A stretch of 64,000 nt of DNA from Aquimarina sp. MMG016 (GTDB lineage: Bacteria; Bacteroidota; Bacteroidia; Flavobacteriales; Flavobacteriaceae), in NCBI RefSeq assembly GCF_018100805.1, contig NZ_JAGJEA010000008.1, forward strand, positions 124,001 to 188,000. The letters run 5' to 3'. Shown here one piece after another: positions 53,078 through 63,045 of the stretch. Each line of letters starts with the position of its first letter. Within the stretch, counting starts at the first letter, position 1. The position numbers were made by a program, and so were the translations under genes. The notes beneath the pieces are model-generated. The model did not search any database. It was not told where the DNA came from and saw only the letters and a list, made by a program, of their open reading frames with translations.

Positions 53078-54754
53078 TTACCAGATAGCTATTTTCTTAG
53101 TAAAACTAGCGCTGTTTGTAGTATTTGTTAAGGTTATAAAATAAATACCACTAGTATTTGATGATATATTTATAGTTTCATTTTCCTTATTAATTATTCC
53201 TTGATCAATTTTTTGACCGATTATATTAAAAACAATATAATCCAATTGACTTTTTGTTTTATTGGATACATTAAACACCCCATTAGAAGGAATAGGATAA
53301 ATAACTGTCTGGTTTTCAAATATATTATCTTCAACACTTAGTGAAATCTCTTGAGTAAGTGAGTTTAAAGTGGTTCTACCCGTATTTCCAGGATCCAACC
53401 AATTAGAAAGCCTGGTTGCATCTGTAGTTCCAAAATCCCACGAAACATCGAATCTACCATAAAAATCTTGTGCATTATTATCTACGGTACCACTACATGC
53501 TGCTGCTCCTCCTGCTAATTGCCCAATTATCCGTCCTGTGGGGTCAAAAATTGCAGAACCAGAAGAACCTCTTTCTGTAACCCCTAAATCCCAATCAGCT
53601 ACTCGCCAGGAATCAACAGCTGCTACCAATCCTCCAATACCAACCTCTTCGACTTTGGTAGGGCTAATATTTTCACGGCAAAGTTTCATAATATCACCGG
53701 AGGGATGATGTATCCCAACCACAAAACTTGGAGAATCACCTGTTCGATCCCAACCAGCCCATTCTAAATCCCAACTCTCCGGGAGGCTGGTATCTATGTT
53801 TACCAATAAAAAATCAGATTCAGAATTTCTGGCTAATATTGTTGAACCACTAGTGGTTTGATCAAAAGTTCCATTAGTACTTGGAGTTGTAGTTGCGCAA
53901 GAAGGATTAGGGCTGATCCAATTAAATCGAAATGCCCAAATAGCTGTATTTCCGGTTCCATTAGTATTTTCAAAACAGTGATTTGCAGTTAGAAAATAAG
54001 GAGCACTATCATTCGCGGTATTATTAATCAATGTTCCTGTACAAAATCCTGAACTTCCAACAACCATAAGTCCAACAGCACTTTTTAGTTCATTTTTTAA
54101 AGTTTCAAAATCATTCCCAACAGGACAATCTACATCCTGATTACAATCTCCAGAATCATTAAGTGCCTTTTGTTTAATATCAAAATCAGTAACAGAACGA
54201 TATCCGTGTACTACTTTTGATATATTAAATTCACCTTGTCCCTTTTTAGATTCCGGAACATAGTACTCTAGAATTATATCATCACCCTCTACCATCCAAG
54301 TACCAAGCATTCCATCAGTTCTATTAAAAGCATCTGTGTATGCTCCTAACAAATCTTTCCTGTCCTCACTATATAAATATAGAGACGCTCCTTCCGGTAG
54401 TTTATATTCATTACAAACAAAATTTAAAGTTTTAGCACCATCAGATTTAAAACGAATTCTCCAAATCCAATCACCACTACTTAATTGTTCCCAAACTCCC
54501 GCATTTTTAAAACCAAAATCAACATCAAATTCATATCCAAAACGATAAACTTTTGATTTGTCTTTATCGTTTATAGCATCTTCCATCCTGAGCTTTAGTA
54601 AATCAAAAGTTGGCATTTTTATTACTTTAAGGGATTCTTTTTTCATTCCTATAAAGCTTTCTTTCCAACTTTTTGGTTTTCCTTCATTAGTAACCTGGCC
54701 TATTGTGATATTAGTAAAAAATAACATCAAAGCCCAAAAAATAAGTTTTTTCAT
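53078..54754 (-). CDS. Type IX-secreted trypsin-like serine protease (lysyl endopeptidase-like), copy 1
   Basis: 558 residues: signal peptide (1-19, ends TIGQ), a pro-region (about 20-205) with EGASLYLYSEDRKDLLGAYT, a chymotrypsin-fold protease (about 215-455) and a C-terminal sorting domain (about 480-558; YPIPSNGVFNVSNKTKS, GIYFITLTN). The catalytic residues read FLTANHC (His), FLLVNID (Asp) and ERGSSGSAIFD (Ser), as in Achromobacter protease I-type lysyl endopeptidases. It would be exported through the type IX system, whose PorU and PorV are encoded in this window. It is a tandem duplicate of the next gene. Confidence 0.9.
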   Translation of the reverse strand: MKKLIFWALMLFFTNITIGQVTNEGKPKSWKESFIGMKKESLKVIKMPTFDLLKLRMEDAINDKDKSKVYRFGYEFDVDFGFKNAGVWEQLSSGDWIWRIRFKSDGAKTLNFVCNEYKLPEGASLYLYSEDRKDLLGAYTDAFNRTDGMLGTWMVEGDDIILEYYVPESKKGQGEFNISKVVHGYRSVTDFDIKQKALNDSGDCNQDVDCPVGNDFETLKNELKSAVGLMVVGSSGFCTGTLINNTANDSAPYFLTANHCFENTNGTGNTAIWAFRFNWISPNPSCATTTPSTNGTFDQTTSGSTILARNSESDFLLVNIDTSLPESWDLEWAGWDRTGDSPSFVVGIHHPSGDIMKLCRENISPTKVEEVGIGGLVAAVDSWRVADWDLGVTERGSSGSAIFDPTGRIIGQLAGGAAACSGTVDNNAQDFYGRFDVSWDFGTTDATRLSNWLDPGNTGRTTLNSLTQEISLSVEDNIFENQTVIYPIPSNGVFNVSNKTKSQLDYIVFNIIGQKIDQGIINKENETINISSNTSGIYFITLTNTTNSASFTKKIAIW

Positions 54755-54983
54755 AATTGTGTGATTATATTAGATCAGTCCAGTATTTTTAAAATAAGCA
54801 CTAAAAATTTATATACTAAATGTATTTATAGCAATAACAGCTTAAGCATAAAAACTGACCGCATCTTAACAAATTTAGCTAATTAATTTACAATCAAAAC
54901 TCAAACTAATTCTTTTTTTGGCTCAAAACAAAAAAGATTCTCTGTTATTATATATTAGAAGGATATAACTAAAACTACAAAAC

Positions 54984-56690
54984 CTAAAACAAACGAGGAT
55001 TCAGCACTACTCTTCTAGTGTAAGAAATCCCTTTAGATAAATCTTCTACATAAACAAAGTACATACCTGCTCTTTGCGAAGTAATATCTATTACTGGATT
55101 TTCCTCATCAGATTGACCTGAATCAATACTTTTACCAAAAATATCATAAATCGTATATTTTATAAGATTTTCTTCTTTGTTGGTAATTGTAAATTCTCCT
55201 TGGGTAGGATTCGGAAAAAGTATGGACTCTACTATATCCTCTCCTGGTGGAGATGGAGGTGGAGGTGGCACAACCACATCCCCTGAAAGCATATCTAAGG
55301 TTGTTTGACCTGTGTTTTGCGGATCCAACCAGTTAGAAAGCCTTGTTGCATCGGTAGTACCAAAATCCCACGAAATATCAAATCTTCCATAAACATCGAA
55401 TTGGTTATTATCTGTAGTTCCATTACAAGCAGCAGTTCCTCCTGCTAATTGCCCAATGATACGACCATTTTGATCAAACAATGCTGACCCTGACGACCCT
55501 CTTTCTGTAACACCTAAATCCCAATCAGCTATTTCCCATACTTCTGTTGTAGCGTTACCATTAAAATCTAGATTAGTTTGTGCAGGAGACTGATTATCCC
55601 GACATACCTTCATAATATCTCCGGAAGGATGATGAATCCCGACTGTAAAATTGGGAGTATTACCTGTTCTGTCCCATCCAGCCCACTCCAGATTCCAGGA
55701 ATCAGGAAGAGAAGTATCAATATTAACTAAAAGCATATCAGATTTGCTATTATTAGCTAATAATGTTGCTCCACTTGTTGTTTGATCAAAAGTTCCATTT
55801 GTACTTGGAGTTGTAGTAGCGCAAGAAGGATTAGGACTAGCCCAATTAAATCTAAACGCCCAAGTAGATATATTACTCAGTGGATCCCCCGATTCATTCA
55901 CATAACAATGGTTAGCGGTTAAAAAGTAAGGCGCCTTATTTTCTGCGGTATTATTAATCAATGTTCCTGTACAAAACCCTGAGCTACCCACTACCATTAG
56001 AGCTACGGAGCGTTTTAACTCATTTTTTAATGGATCAAAATCTGCTCCCACGGTACAATCCACATCTTGATTACAATCACCAGAATCATTCAACCCTTTT
56101 TGACTAATCTCAAAATCGGTTACTGATCTGTATCCGTGGACTACTTTTGATATATTAAATTTACCTTGTCCCTTTTTAGATTCTGGAACATAATACTCTA
56201 GAATTATATCATCACCCTCTACCATCCAAGTACCAAGCATTCCATCAGCTCTATTAAAAGCATCTGTATATGCTCCTAACAAATCTTTCCTGTCCTCACT
56301 ATATAAATAGAGAGACGCTCCTTCTGGTAGTTTATATTCATTACAAACAAAGTTTAAAGTTTTAGCACCATTAGATTTAAAACGAATTCTCCAAATCCAA
56401 TCACCACTACTTAATTGATCCCAAACTCCCGCGTTTTTAAAACCATAATCTACATCAAATTCATATCCAAAACGATAAACTTTTGATTTATCTAAGTCAT
56501 TTATCGCATCCTCTGATTTTATTTTAGCCATATTAAATTTTGGCATTTCTATAATAGATAACTCTTTTTGATTTTTTTTATTAATCTCTTTCCAACTATA
56601 AGGTTCTTTCTCATTGGTAACTTGAGCATTCAAACCAGTTACAAATACTAAAACAGTAATTATTATATACTTTAATCTCAAAACAAACAT
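54984..56690 (-). CDS. Type IX-secreted trypsin-like serine protease (lysyl endopeptidase-like), copy 2
   Basis: 568 residues with the same plan as the neighbouring copy: signal peptide (ends GLNAQ), pro-region, protease domain (FLTANHCY, MLLVNID, ERGSSGSALFD), then a proline linker (VVVPPPPPSPPGED) missing from copy 1, and a sorting domain (FPNPTQGEFTITN, GMYFVYVED). The pro-region is almost identical to copy 1 at the DNA level over about 400 bases, the protease part less so and the C terminus diverged. It has its own promoter, so expression can be independent. Confidence 0.9.
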   Translation of the reverse strand: MFVLRLKYIIITVLVFVTGLNAQVTNEKEPYSWKEINKKNQKELSIIEMPKFNMAKIKSEDAINDLDKSKVYRFGYEFDVDYGFKNAGVWDQLSSGDWIWRIRFKSNGAKTLNFVCNEYKLPEGASLYLYSEDRKDLLGAYTDAFNRADGMLGTWMVEGDDIILEYYVPESKKGQGKFNISKVVHGYRSVTDFEISQKGLNDSGDCNQDVDCTVGADFDPLKNELKRSVALMVVGSSGFCTGTLINNTAENKAPYFLTANHCYVNESGDPLSNISTWAFRFNWASPNPSCATTTPSTNGTFDQTTSGATLLANNSKSDMLLVNIDTSLPDSWNLEWAGWDRTGNTPNFTVGIHHPSGDIMKVCRDNQSPAQTNLDFNGNATTEVWEIADWDLGVTERGSSGSALFDQNGRIIGQLAGGTAACNGTTDNNQFDVYGRFDISWDFGTTDATRLSNWLDPQNTGQTTLDMLSGDVVVPPPPPSPPGEDIVESILFPNPTQGEFTITNKEENLIKYTIYDIFGKSIDSGQSDEENPVIDITSQRAGMYFVYVEDLSKGISYTRRVVLNPRLF

Positions 56691-56703
56691 TTTTTAGTTT
56701 AAC

Positions 56704-56732
56704 GTAAATTTAGGAAATTACTTATAGTTCAA
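56704..56732 (-). promoter_or_regulatory. Promoter of protease copy 2
   Basis: TTG (56730-56732) -N17- TAAATTTAC (56704-56712) on the minus strand. The -7 variant ending in AC is the same as that of the three small RNA genes. Confidence 0.45.
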
Positions 56733-56796
56733 TATTAAATAAATCCATTAATTTCCCATCTCTAAGCTTTTTAATCAAGACTCAACTATACTTATA

Positions 56797-58569
56797 ATGT
56801 CACTACCTATAGAAACCAATCCATTAATTGACAAGTTACCTCCTCATCTTAAACAGTTTATAAAACCGCAGAATTATGAGGAATACACTCCAATTAATCA
56901 AGCAGTTTGGAGATACGTAATGCGAAAAAACATTGCTTCATTAAGTAAGGTGGCTCATACATCTTATTTGAACGGTCTTAAAAAAACCGGTATTTCTATT
57001 GATAAAATTCCAAGTATGTATGGAATGAACCGTATTCTTAAAGAAATCGGTTGGGCTGCTGTGGCTGTAGATGGTTTTATCCCTCCTAATGCCTTTATGG
57101 AGTTTCAGGCATATAATATATTAGTGATTGCGTCTGATATAAGACAACTGGAAAATATAGAATACACTCCTGCACCCGATATCATTCACGAAGCTGCTGG
57201 TCACGCACCCATTATTGCTAATCCGGATTATGCAGAATATTTAAGGCGTTTTGGAAAAATAGGTTGCAAAGCTATTTCTTCTAAACGAGATTACGATATG
57301 TACGATGCAGTGCGAACTTTATCTATTTTAAAAGAAGCTCCAAATACAAAACCAAGTGATATTACTGCTGCTGAACAAAGAGTGGAGGAATTACAAAATC
57401 AAAAAGAAGATCCATCTGAAATGGCTCTAATTCGCAATCTACATTGGTGGACTGTAGAATATGGACTCATTGGTACTGTAGACGACCCGAAAATATATGG
57501 TGCAGGATTATTATCTTCAATCGGAGAAAGTGAGTGGTGTATGACAGACAATGTTAAAAAACTCCCCTACTCGCCGGAAGCTGCTTATCAAGATTTTGAC
57601 ATCACAAAACCTCAACCACAATTATTTGTCACTCCGGATTTTGCCTATCTCTGTCAAGTTTTGGAGGAATTTGCCAACACTATGGCTTTGCGCAAAGGTG
57701 GTCATCGAGGACTTGCTAAATTGATCGAATCCGAAAATCTTGGAACTATAGAATTAAGTACCGGATTACAGATTTCAGGAGTTTTTACCCGAATGATCAA
57801 AAATGAAGATAATGAAGTTATTTATTTTGAAACCGAAGGACCAACAGCACTTTCTTTTAGAGAAAAAGAATTAACAGGTCACGGAATTGAAACACATGCT
57901 AACGGCTTCAGATCTCCTCTTGGCAAGTTAAAAGGTATTAACCTTGCTATCGAGAACATGTCACCCAGAGATCTGAAAGCATATCATTTTTATGATGGTG
58001 AATATATAGAATTTGAATTCGAAAGTGGAATTACCGTTGCAGGGCTCAATATTACCGGAATGCGAAATATTAAAGGAGAACTTATCCTTATTCAGTTTAA
58101 AGAATGTACTATCAAATACAAAGATGAGTATCTGTTTAAGCCGGAGTGGGGAACTTTTGACCTTGCAGTAGGAAAAGAAATTGTTTCCGCATTCTCAGGT
58201 CCAGCGGATGATTATTCCTTTGATCTGGTTACTCATAATCCGGATATGAATACGATAAAAAGAACATACTCCTCTAAAGAAGAAGAATTACATTCTCTAT
58301 ATCAGGCTGTAAAAAATGTGCGACATGGAGAAAACACAAAGTTCTCTTTGGAAGCTGTTTTTGCTATTCTAAAAAAAGACCACTCAGATGACTGGTTGTT
58401 ACCTACAGAGATCTACGAACTTGTTTATGATAGAGATCAAAAATTTGCTGATAGTATTCTAAAACACCTAAGAGATATAACCAATAAAAGACCAGAAATT
58501 AAACATCTGGTTGATAGTGGTGTTGAAATTGTAAAAGCCAATTCTATTAATGATCAAATCACATCTTAA
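56797..58569 (+). CDS. Phenylalanine/aromatic amino acid hydroxylase, long form
   Basis: 590 residues. The first about 320 form the pterin- and iron-dependent catalytic domain: PSMYGMNRILKEIGWAAVAVDGF (about 68-90), PDIIHEAAGHAPI (His131, His136), WWTVEYGLIG (Glu221 as third iron ligand) and GAGLLSSIGES. It hydroxylates phenylalanine to tyrosine with tetrahydropterin and O2. Typical bacterial PhhA proteins end near 270-300 residues; here about 270 further residues follow, beta-rich up to about 480 (GLNITGMRNIKGELILIQF) and helical at the end. No pterin-recycling gene is adjacent. It is placed after the secreted proteases and transcribed alone. Confidence 0.9.
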   Translation: MSLPIETNPLIDKLPPHLKQFIKPQNYEEYTPINQAVWRYVMRKNIASLSKVAHTSYLNGLKKTGISIDKIPSMYGMNRILKEIGWAAVAVDGFIPPNAFMEFQAYNILVIASDIRQLENIEYTPAPDIIHEAAGHAPIIANPDYAEYLRRFGKIGCKAISSKRDYDMYDAVRTLSILKEAPNTKPSDITAAEQRVEELQNQKEDPSEMALIRNLHWWTVEYGLIGTVDDPKIYGAGLLSSIGESEWCMTDNVKKLPYSPEAAYQDFDITKPQPQLFVTPDFAYLCQVLEEFANTMALRKGGHRGLAKLIESENLGTIELSTGLQISGVFTRMIKNEDNEVIYFETEGPTALSFREKELTGHGIETHANGFRSPLGKLKGINLAIENMSPRDLKAYHFYDGEYIEFEFESGITVAGLNITGMRNIKGELILIQFKECTIKYKDEYLFKPEWGTFDLAVGKEIVSAFSGPADDYSFDLVTHNPDMNTIKRTYSSKEEELHSLYQAVKNVRHGENTKFSLEAVFAILKKDHSDDWLLPTEIYELVYDRDQKFADSILKHLRDITNKRPEIKHLVDSGVEIVKANSINDQITS

Positions 58570-58572
58570 AAA

Positions 58573-58612
58573 GAGATCGGGCACAGCCCCTAATGAACTC
58601 ATACCCGATCTC
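58573..58612 (+). terminator. Hairpin after the aromatic hydroxylase gene
   Basis: Perfect nine-base arms GAGATCGGG (58573-58581) and CCCGATCTC (58604-58612), then a second small hairpin AGGTT-AAAA-AACCT. No good T-tract follows the first stem, so this may be a processing or stability element. Confidence 0.5.
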
Positions 58613-58782
58613 AGGTTAAAAAACCTCACAATAAAGTTTTTTATAAAATTCCCCCAATTTTATTATTAGTGTAACTAATCACACATAGGTCAACATTATA
58701 ATCATCATTTTTTGCGGCATATTTTTTGATGAAGAAACATAGTATTCAACCAGAAACTATTTTAAATTCAACTATCCAAACC

Positions 58783-59196
58783 ATGACCTATTCAAAGATT
58801 TTATTTTTTGTAGTGTTTTTTACCTTCAGTAATTCGATACATTCTCAATTCACACCAAAACCTTCTTTAAACTTTAAAAAAACTTCTACACTTGTCATAG
58901 ATTCTATACCTGTTCTAAAGTTTAAAGAGCATAACCTATCAGATGTTATGTACACGAGTAATGAGTACTCAGTGTTTTTTAGCCTGCCGTACAATTCTCA
59001 ATTCCCATCTCTAAGCATCTCTAGATTTAACCCTTATGCTACAATTAGAAGAGACGCTTTTAACCATGAATCACTATTTGATCCAATGGTATATGAATCT
59101 TTGGAAAGAAGATCCTGGGATAATCCAACAGGTACAAATTCGTTTGGAGTAGGAGTATCTGTAGGAGTAATACAAACTTTATTTAGCTTGTTTTAA
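58783..59196 (+). CDS. Small exported hypothetical protein
   Basis: 138 residues from the ATG at 58783, chosen because it gives a clean signal peptide (MTYSKILFFVVFFTFSNSIH). An in-frame ATG at 58729 would add 18 polar residues ahead of it. The mature part is beta-rich with no cysteine and ends in a glycine/valine-rich stretch (FGVGVSVGVIQTLFSLF) that may be one membrane or barrel strand. No family is recognised. It converges on the GSCFA gene. Confidence 0.55.
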   Translation: MTYSKILFFVVFFTFSNSIHSQFTPKPSLNFKKTSTLVIDSIPVLKFKEHNLSDVMYTSNEYSVFFSLPYNSQFPSLSISRFNPYATIRRDAFNHESLFDPMVYESLERRSWDNPTGTNSFGVGVSVGVIQTLFSLF

Positions 59197-59214
59197 CAAT
59201 TAAATGTTTACAGT

Positions 59215-60162
59215 TTAAAACTTAATAAAAGAGTATTGTTCCTGAAGTTGATACTTTTTATAAGCCAAATTCTCTAAAAAAGCGATATGTTGTTTACTAT
59301 TTGGATTAAACACACGATGCAGCAATCCTTTTTGTACTTCTTCAACTTTTTTCATAGTGGATTTTGCGTGTTCCGAAATCCAAACTTCTGAAAAACGTTC
59401 CCAAATATATTCAATAGCGGTTTCTGTAGGGTGAATCATATCCTGATTATAAAACCTATAATCTCGGAGTTCATCCATCATAATTTCGTATGACGGAAAA
59501 TAACTCAAGCCTTTATCCGCTTCAATTGCTTGATGCATTGCTGCAATTAGATGTGACTTACTCCTATTATTCTCTATAAAGCCATCTTTTATATGTCGAA
59601 CCGGAGAGACTGTACATATAATTTTTGCAGAAGGATTAAGGTTTCGAATAAGATGCACACAATTTTGAAGACTTTCTGTAATTTCGTCAACAGACAGCAA
59701 CTCCTTTTTGAATTCTTTTTGCGGAATCTTATGGCAGTTTGCTACTATCATATCCAAAGCCTTCAATCTATACACCCAGGCTGTTCCTAAAGTGATAAAA
59801 ACATGAGTTGCTGATTGAATTTTATCCTGAGTAATCACCAATGCTTCATTTAGATCAGAAAGCAATTTATCTTGATCAGGACTACTAAGAGAAGAATGCG
59901 CATCAAAACAATGCCATTGTTCATTATGATAAAAAAGATCTGTCTCTGTATATCTTTCACCCTGAGTAGCCATCCACAAAAATGTCTCAATAGCTTTCGG
60001 ATGAAACAATATTCCGAAAGGATTGATATAATTTTTGAATTTATAATATTCAAATTTCTGTCCTACGTTTTCGGCAAAACAAGAACCAAACAACGCAACC
60101 TCAGCATTATAATCTATTTTATATTGCTGTGGTTGTAATGGTATTTTGGTTTGTAGATTCAT
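59215..60162 (-). CDS. GSCFA domain protein
   Basis: A 315-residue protein with the family's name motif FGSCFAENVG (about 24-33) near its start, plus ITLGTAWVYRL (about 124-134), SPVRHIKDGF (about 187-196) and HPTETAIEYIWERF. GSCFA proteins have an SGNH-hydrolase-like core with the Ser in GSC and the His in HPT, and are thought to act on esters of surface sugars; no activity is proven. It is 38 bases downstream of alaS on the same strand and likely co-transcribed. Confidence 0.88.
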   Translation of the reverse strand: MNLQTKIPLQPQQYKIDYNAEVALFGSCFAENVGQKFEYYKFKNYINPFGILFHPKAIETFLWMATQGERYTETDLFYHNEQWHCFDAHSSLSSPDQDKLLSDLNEALVITQDKIQSATHVFITLGTAWVYRLKALDMIVANCHKIPQKEFKKELLSVDEITESLQNCVHLIRNLNPSAKIICTVSPVRHIKDGFIENNRSKSHLIAAMHQAIEADKGLSYFPSYEIMMDELRDYRFYNQDMIHPTETAIEYIWERFSEVWISEHAKSTMKKVEEVQKGLLHRVFNPNSKQHIAFLENLAYKKYQLQEQYSFIKF

Positions 60163-60200
60163 AGAACTAAATCGAATAAAAACAATTACATCATTTTCTA

Positions 60201-62834
60201 TTAATTCAAATACTTTTTAGCATTCTCCAAAGCTTCATCAATTCCTGCCGGGTTTTTACCTCCTGCTGTTGCAAAGAAAGGTTGTCCTCCACCACCTCCC
60301 TGGATATATTTCCCTAATTCGCGTACAATCTGACCCGCGTTTAATTCTTTTTCAGCAACTAAATTTTTAGACACGTAACAGGACAGTAATGCCTTACCAT
60401 TTTGTTCTGCCCCAAAGAGTGCCACTACATTATCAAGTTCTCCCCCAAGTTCAAAAGCCAGGTCTTTAATTCCCGCAGCATCCAGATCTACTTTTTTAGC
60501 CAGGAACTGAACACCATTTATTTCTTCGAACTCAGATTTAAGCTCACTCTTTAGGTTTTTGGCTTTATCTTTTAACAATGCTTCAATCTGTTTTTTGAGG
60601 CTTGTATTTTCTTCTTGTAGAGATGTTATTGCTTTTACTGGATCTTTAGCGTTTTTAAGCACTGATTTCACCTCATTAAACGCTTCAGATTGAGCAGTAA
60701 AATATTCTTTTGCAGCATCAGAAGTAATTGCTTCTATTCTACGAACTCCTGCTGCGATTGCGCTTTCGGATGTGATTTTAAAATGCCAAATATTACTCGT
60801 ATTTTCCACATGTATTCCTCCACATAGCTCCATTGACTCTCCAAACCGTATTGCTCTTACCGAGTCTCCATACTTTTCTCCAAATAATGCTATAGCACCT
60901 TCAGCAATAGCTTGATCATATGAAATATTGCGTTTTTCTTCTAAAGGAAGGTTTTCACGAATTCTGGCATTCACAAAATTTTCAACCTCCTTAAGCTCTT
61001 CTGCTGTAACTTTAGAAAAGTGCGAAAAATCAAAACGTAAATTCCCACTATGTACCATTGAACCTTTTTGCTCTACGTGCGTTCCTAAAATAGTACGTAA
61101 TCCTTGATGCAATAAATGTGTAGCAGTATGATTAGCAGCTGTTCTGGAGCGTTGTTTAGCATCTACTATAGCCGTTAGTGTTTCATTAATATGTTTTGGT
61201 AAATTTTTAGCAAAATGAATAATCAGATTATTTTCCTTTTTCGTATCAATAATATACACTACATCTCCGTTAGGAACTTCTAAATACCCTTTGTCACCAA
61301 CTTGCCCTCCTCCTTCAGGATAAAAAGGTGTTTTGTCAAAAACTAACTGATATAGTTCTCCATCTTTCTTACTATTTACTTTGCGATAGCGAGTTACTTT
61401 AACATCCGCAGATAAATGATCATACCCAATGAATTCTTCTTTAGCATTATTCTGTAAAATTTCCCAATCACCAGTAGAAACCTGAGATGCTGCTCTGGAT
61501 CTATCTTTTTGTTTTTGCAATTCAACATCAAAACCCTTCTCATCCAATTCATATCCTTGTTCACTAAGAATCAAAGCTGTAAGATCAATAGGAAAACCAT
61601 AAGTATCATAAAGCTCAAATGCCTTTTCTCCAGAAACCACTTTCCCTTTGGTATTCTTAATCACATTATCTAACAATAACAACCCTTGATCTAATGTTCT
61701 TAAGAATGAATTTTCTTCTTCTTTAATTACATTAATGATTAGGTTTTTCTGTGATTTTAACTCAGGGAAAGCCTTACCCATCTGCTTACTCAATGTTTCT
61801 ACTAATTGATAGATAAATGGCTCTTTTGTGTTTAAAAAAGTAAATCCATATCGAATTGCTCTACGTAAAATCCTTCTGATCACATACCCTGCACCAGTGT
61901 TACTTGGCAGTTGTCCATCTGCAATCGAAAATGCTACTGCCCTAACGTGGTCAGCAATTACACGAATAGCCACGCTTACTTTACCATCTTCATCCGTAGG
62001 CAAGCTATCTTTATCGTATTCAGAATTAGTAATAGTTTCGATCTCTCTAATTAACGGAGTGAATACATCAGTGTCATAATTAGACTTTACTCCTTGCAAG
62101 ACCATACACAAACGTTCAAAGCCCATCCCGGTATCTACATGCTGAGCTGGAAGTTTCTCTAAAGAACTATCTGCTTTTCTGTTATACTGCATAAAAACCA
62201 GATTCCAAATCTCTACTACTTGAGGGTGATCGGCATTTACTAAATCACGGCCTGGGGTTTTAGCTTTTTCCTCATTAGAGCGAATATCTACATGGATTTC
62301 TGAACAAGGCCCACAAGGCCCCTGATCTCCCATTTCCCAGAAGTTGTCTTTCTTATTACCCATAATGATTCTATCTTCAGGAACGATTTCCTTCCACAAA
62401 TCATAGGCTTCCTGATCCATCTCCAGGTTTTCATCCTTTGCTCCTTCAAAAACAGAAACATATAATATATCTTTATCAATTCCATACACTTCGGTAAGTA
62501 GTTCCCAAGCCCAATGAATCGCTTCTTTTTTAAAATAATCCCCAAAACTCCAATTTCCTAACATCTCAAACATGGTATGATGATAGGTATCCATACCTAC
62601 TTCTTCCAAATCATTATGCTTACCACTAACTCGTAAACATTTTTGGGTATCTGTAATACGGTTACTCTTAGGAACACCATTACCTAAAAAGAATTCTTTA
62701 AACTGGTTCATCCCGGCATTAGTAAACATCAATGTAGGGTCGTCTTTTATCACCATTGGTGCTGATGCTACTATACTATGTTTTTTAGATTTAAAAAACT
62801 CTAAAAATTGATTTCTGATTTCTTGGGATTTCAT
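60201..62834 (-). CDS. alaS: Alanyl-tRNA synthetase
   Basis: 877 residues, full length for AlaRS. The class II catalytic core occupies about 1-440 ([15 protein letters not shown] at 33-47, [17 protein letters not shown] at 86-102). The editing domain has [20 protein letters not shown] (HxxxH, about 560-579) and the second zinc ligands [11 protein letters not shown] (about 665-675). The C-terminal coiled coil and DHHA1-like domain end with [17 protein letters not shown]. It charges tRNA-Ala and removes mischarged serine and glycine. It is divergent from the M23 peptidase gene. Confidence 0.96.
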   Translation of the reverse strand: MKSQEIRNQFLEFFKSKKHSIVASAPMVIKDDPTLMFTNAGMNQFKEFFLGNGVPKSNRITDTQKCLRVSGKHNDLEEVGMDTYHHTMFEMLGNWSFGDYFKKEAIHWAWELLTEVYGIDKDILYVSVFEGAKDENLEMDQEAYDLWKEIVPEDRIIMGNKKDNFWEMGDQGPCGPCSEIHVDIRSNEEKAKTPGRDLVNADHPQVVEIWNLVFMQYNRKADSSLEKLPAQHVDTGMGFERLCMVLQGVKSNYDTDVFTPLIREIETITNSEYDKDSLPTDEDGKVSVAIRVIADHVRAVAFSIADGQLPSNTGAGYVIRRILRRAIRYGFTFLNTKEPFIYQLVETLSKQMGKAFPELKSQKNLIINVIKEEENSFLRTLDQGLLLLDNVIKNTKGKVVSGEKAFELYDTYGFPIDLTALILSEQGYELDEKGFDVELQKQKDRSRAASQVSTGDWEILQNNAKEEFIGYDHLSADVKVTRYRKVNSKKDGELYQLVFDKTPFYPEGGGQVGDKGYLEVPNGDVVYIIDTKKENNLIIHFAKNLPKHINETLTAIVDAKQRSRTAANHTATHLLHQGLRTILGTHVEQKGSMVHSGNLRFDFSHFSKVTAEELKEVENFVNARIRENLPLEEKRNISYDQAIAEGAIALFGEKYGDSVRAIRFGESMELCGGIHVENTSNIWHFKITSESAIAAGVRRIEAITSDAAKEYFTAQSEAFNEVKSVLKNAKDPVKAITSLQEENTSLKKQIEALLKDKAKNLKSELKSEFEEINGVQFLAKKVDLDAAGIKDLAFELGGELDNVVALFGAEQNGKALLSCYVSKNLVAEKELNAGQIVRELGKYIQGGGGGQPFFATAGGKNPAGIDEALENAKKYLN

Positions 62835-62969
62835 GAATTCTATATGTTATCTAATATTATCTCAAAATTACACTTAAAACACTTGAAAAAACATAGGTTT
62901 CATCTTAACAAGTTTTACTAAATGCAAAATTGATCTTTGTCAGTTTTTCCGCACTTTGCAACATTTTAC

Positions 62970-62977
62970 TATATTTG
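62970..62977 (+). promoter_or_regulatory. -7 box for the M23 peptidase gene
   Basis: TATATTTG matches TAnnTTTG and lies 69 bases ahead of the start codon, within the 211-base divergent region shared with alaS. Confidence 0.4.
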
Positions 62978-63045
62978 TTGCGATGGTAGCAATTTTATTA
63001 ACCGCTATTTGGTTAATATCCTGCAAAAATAGTATATTTTAAATT

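Noticed and set aside
53078-54754. Reading protease copy 1 as a pseudogene of copy 2
   Set aside because: The frame is intact, with signal peptide, catalytic residues and sorting domain all present.
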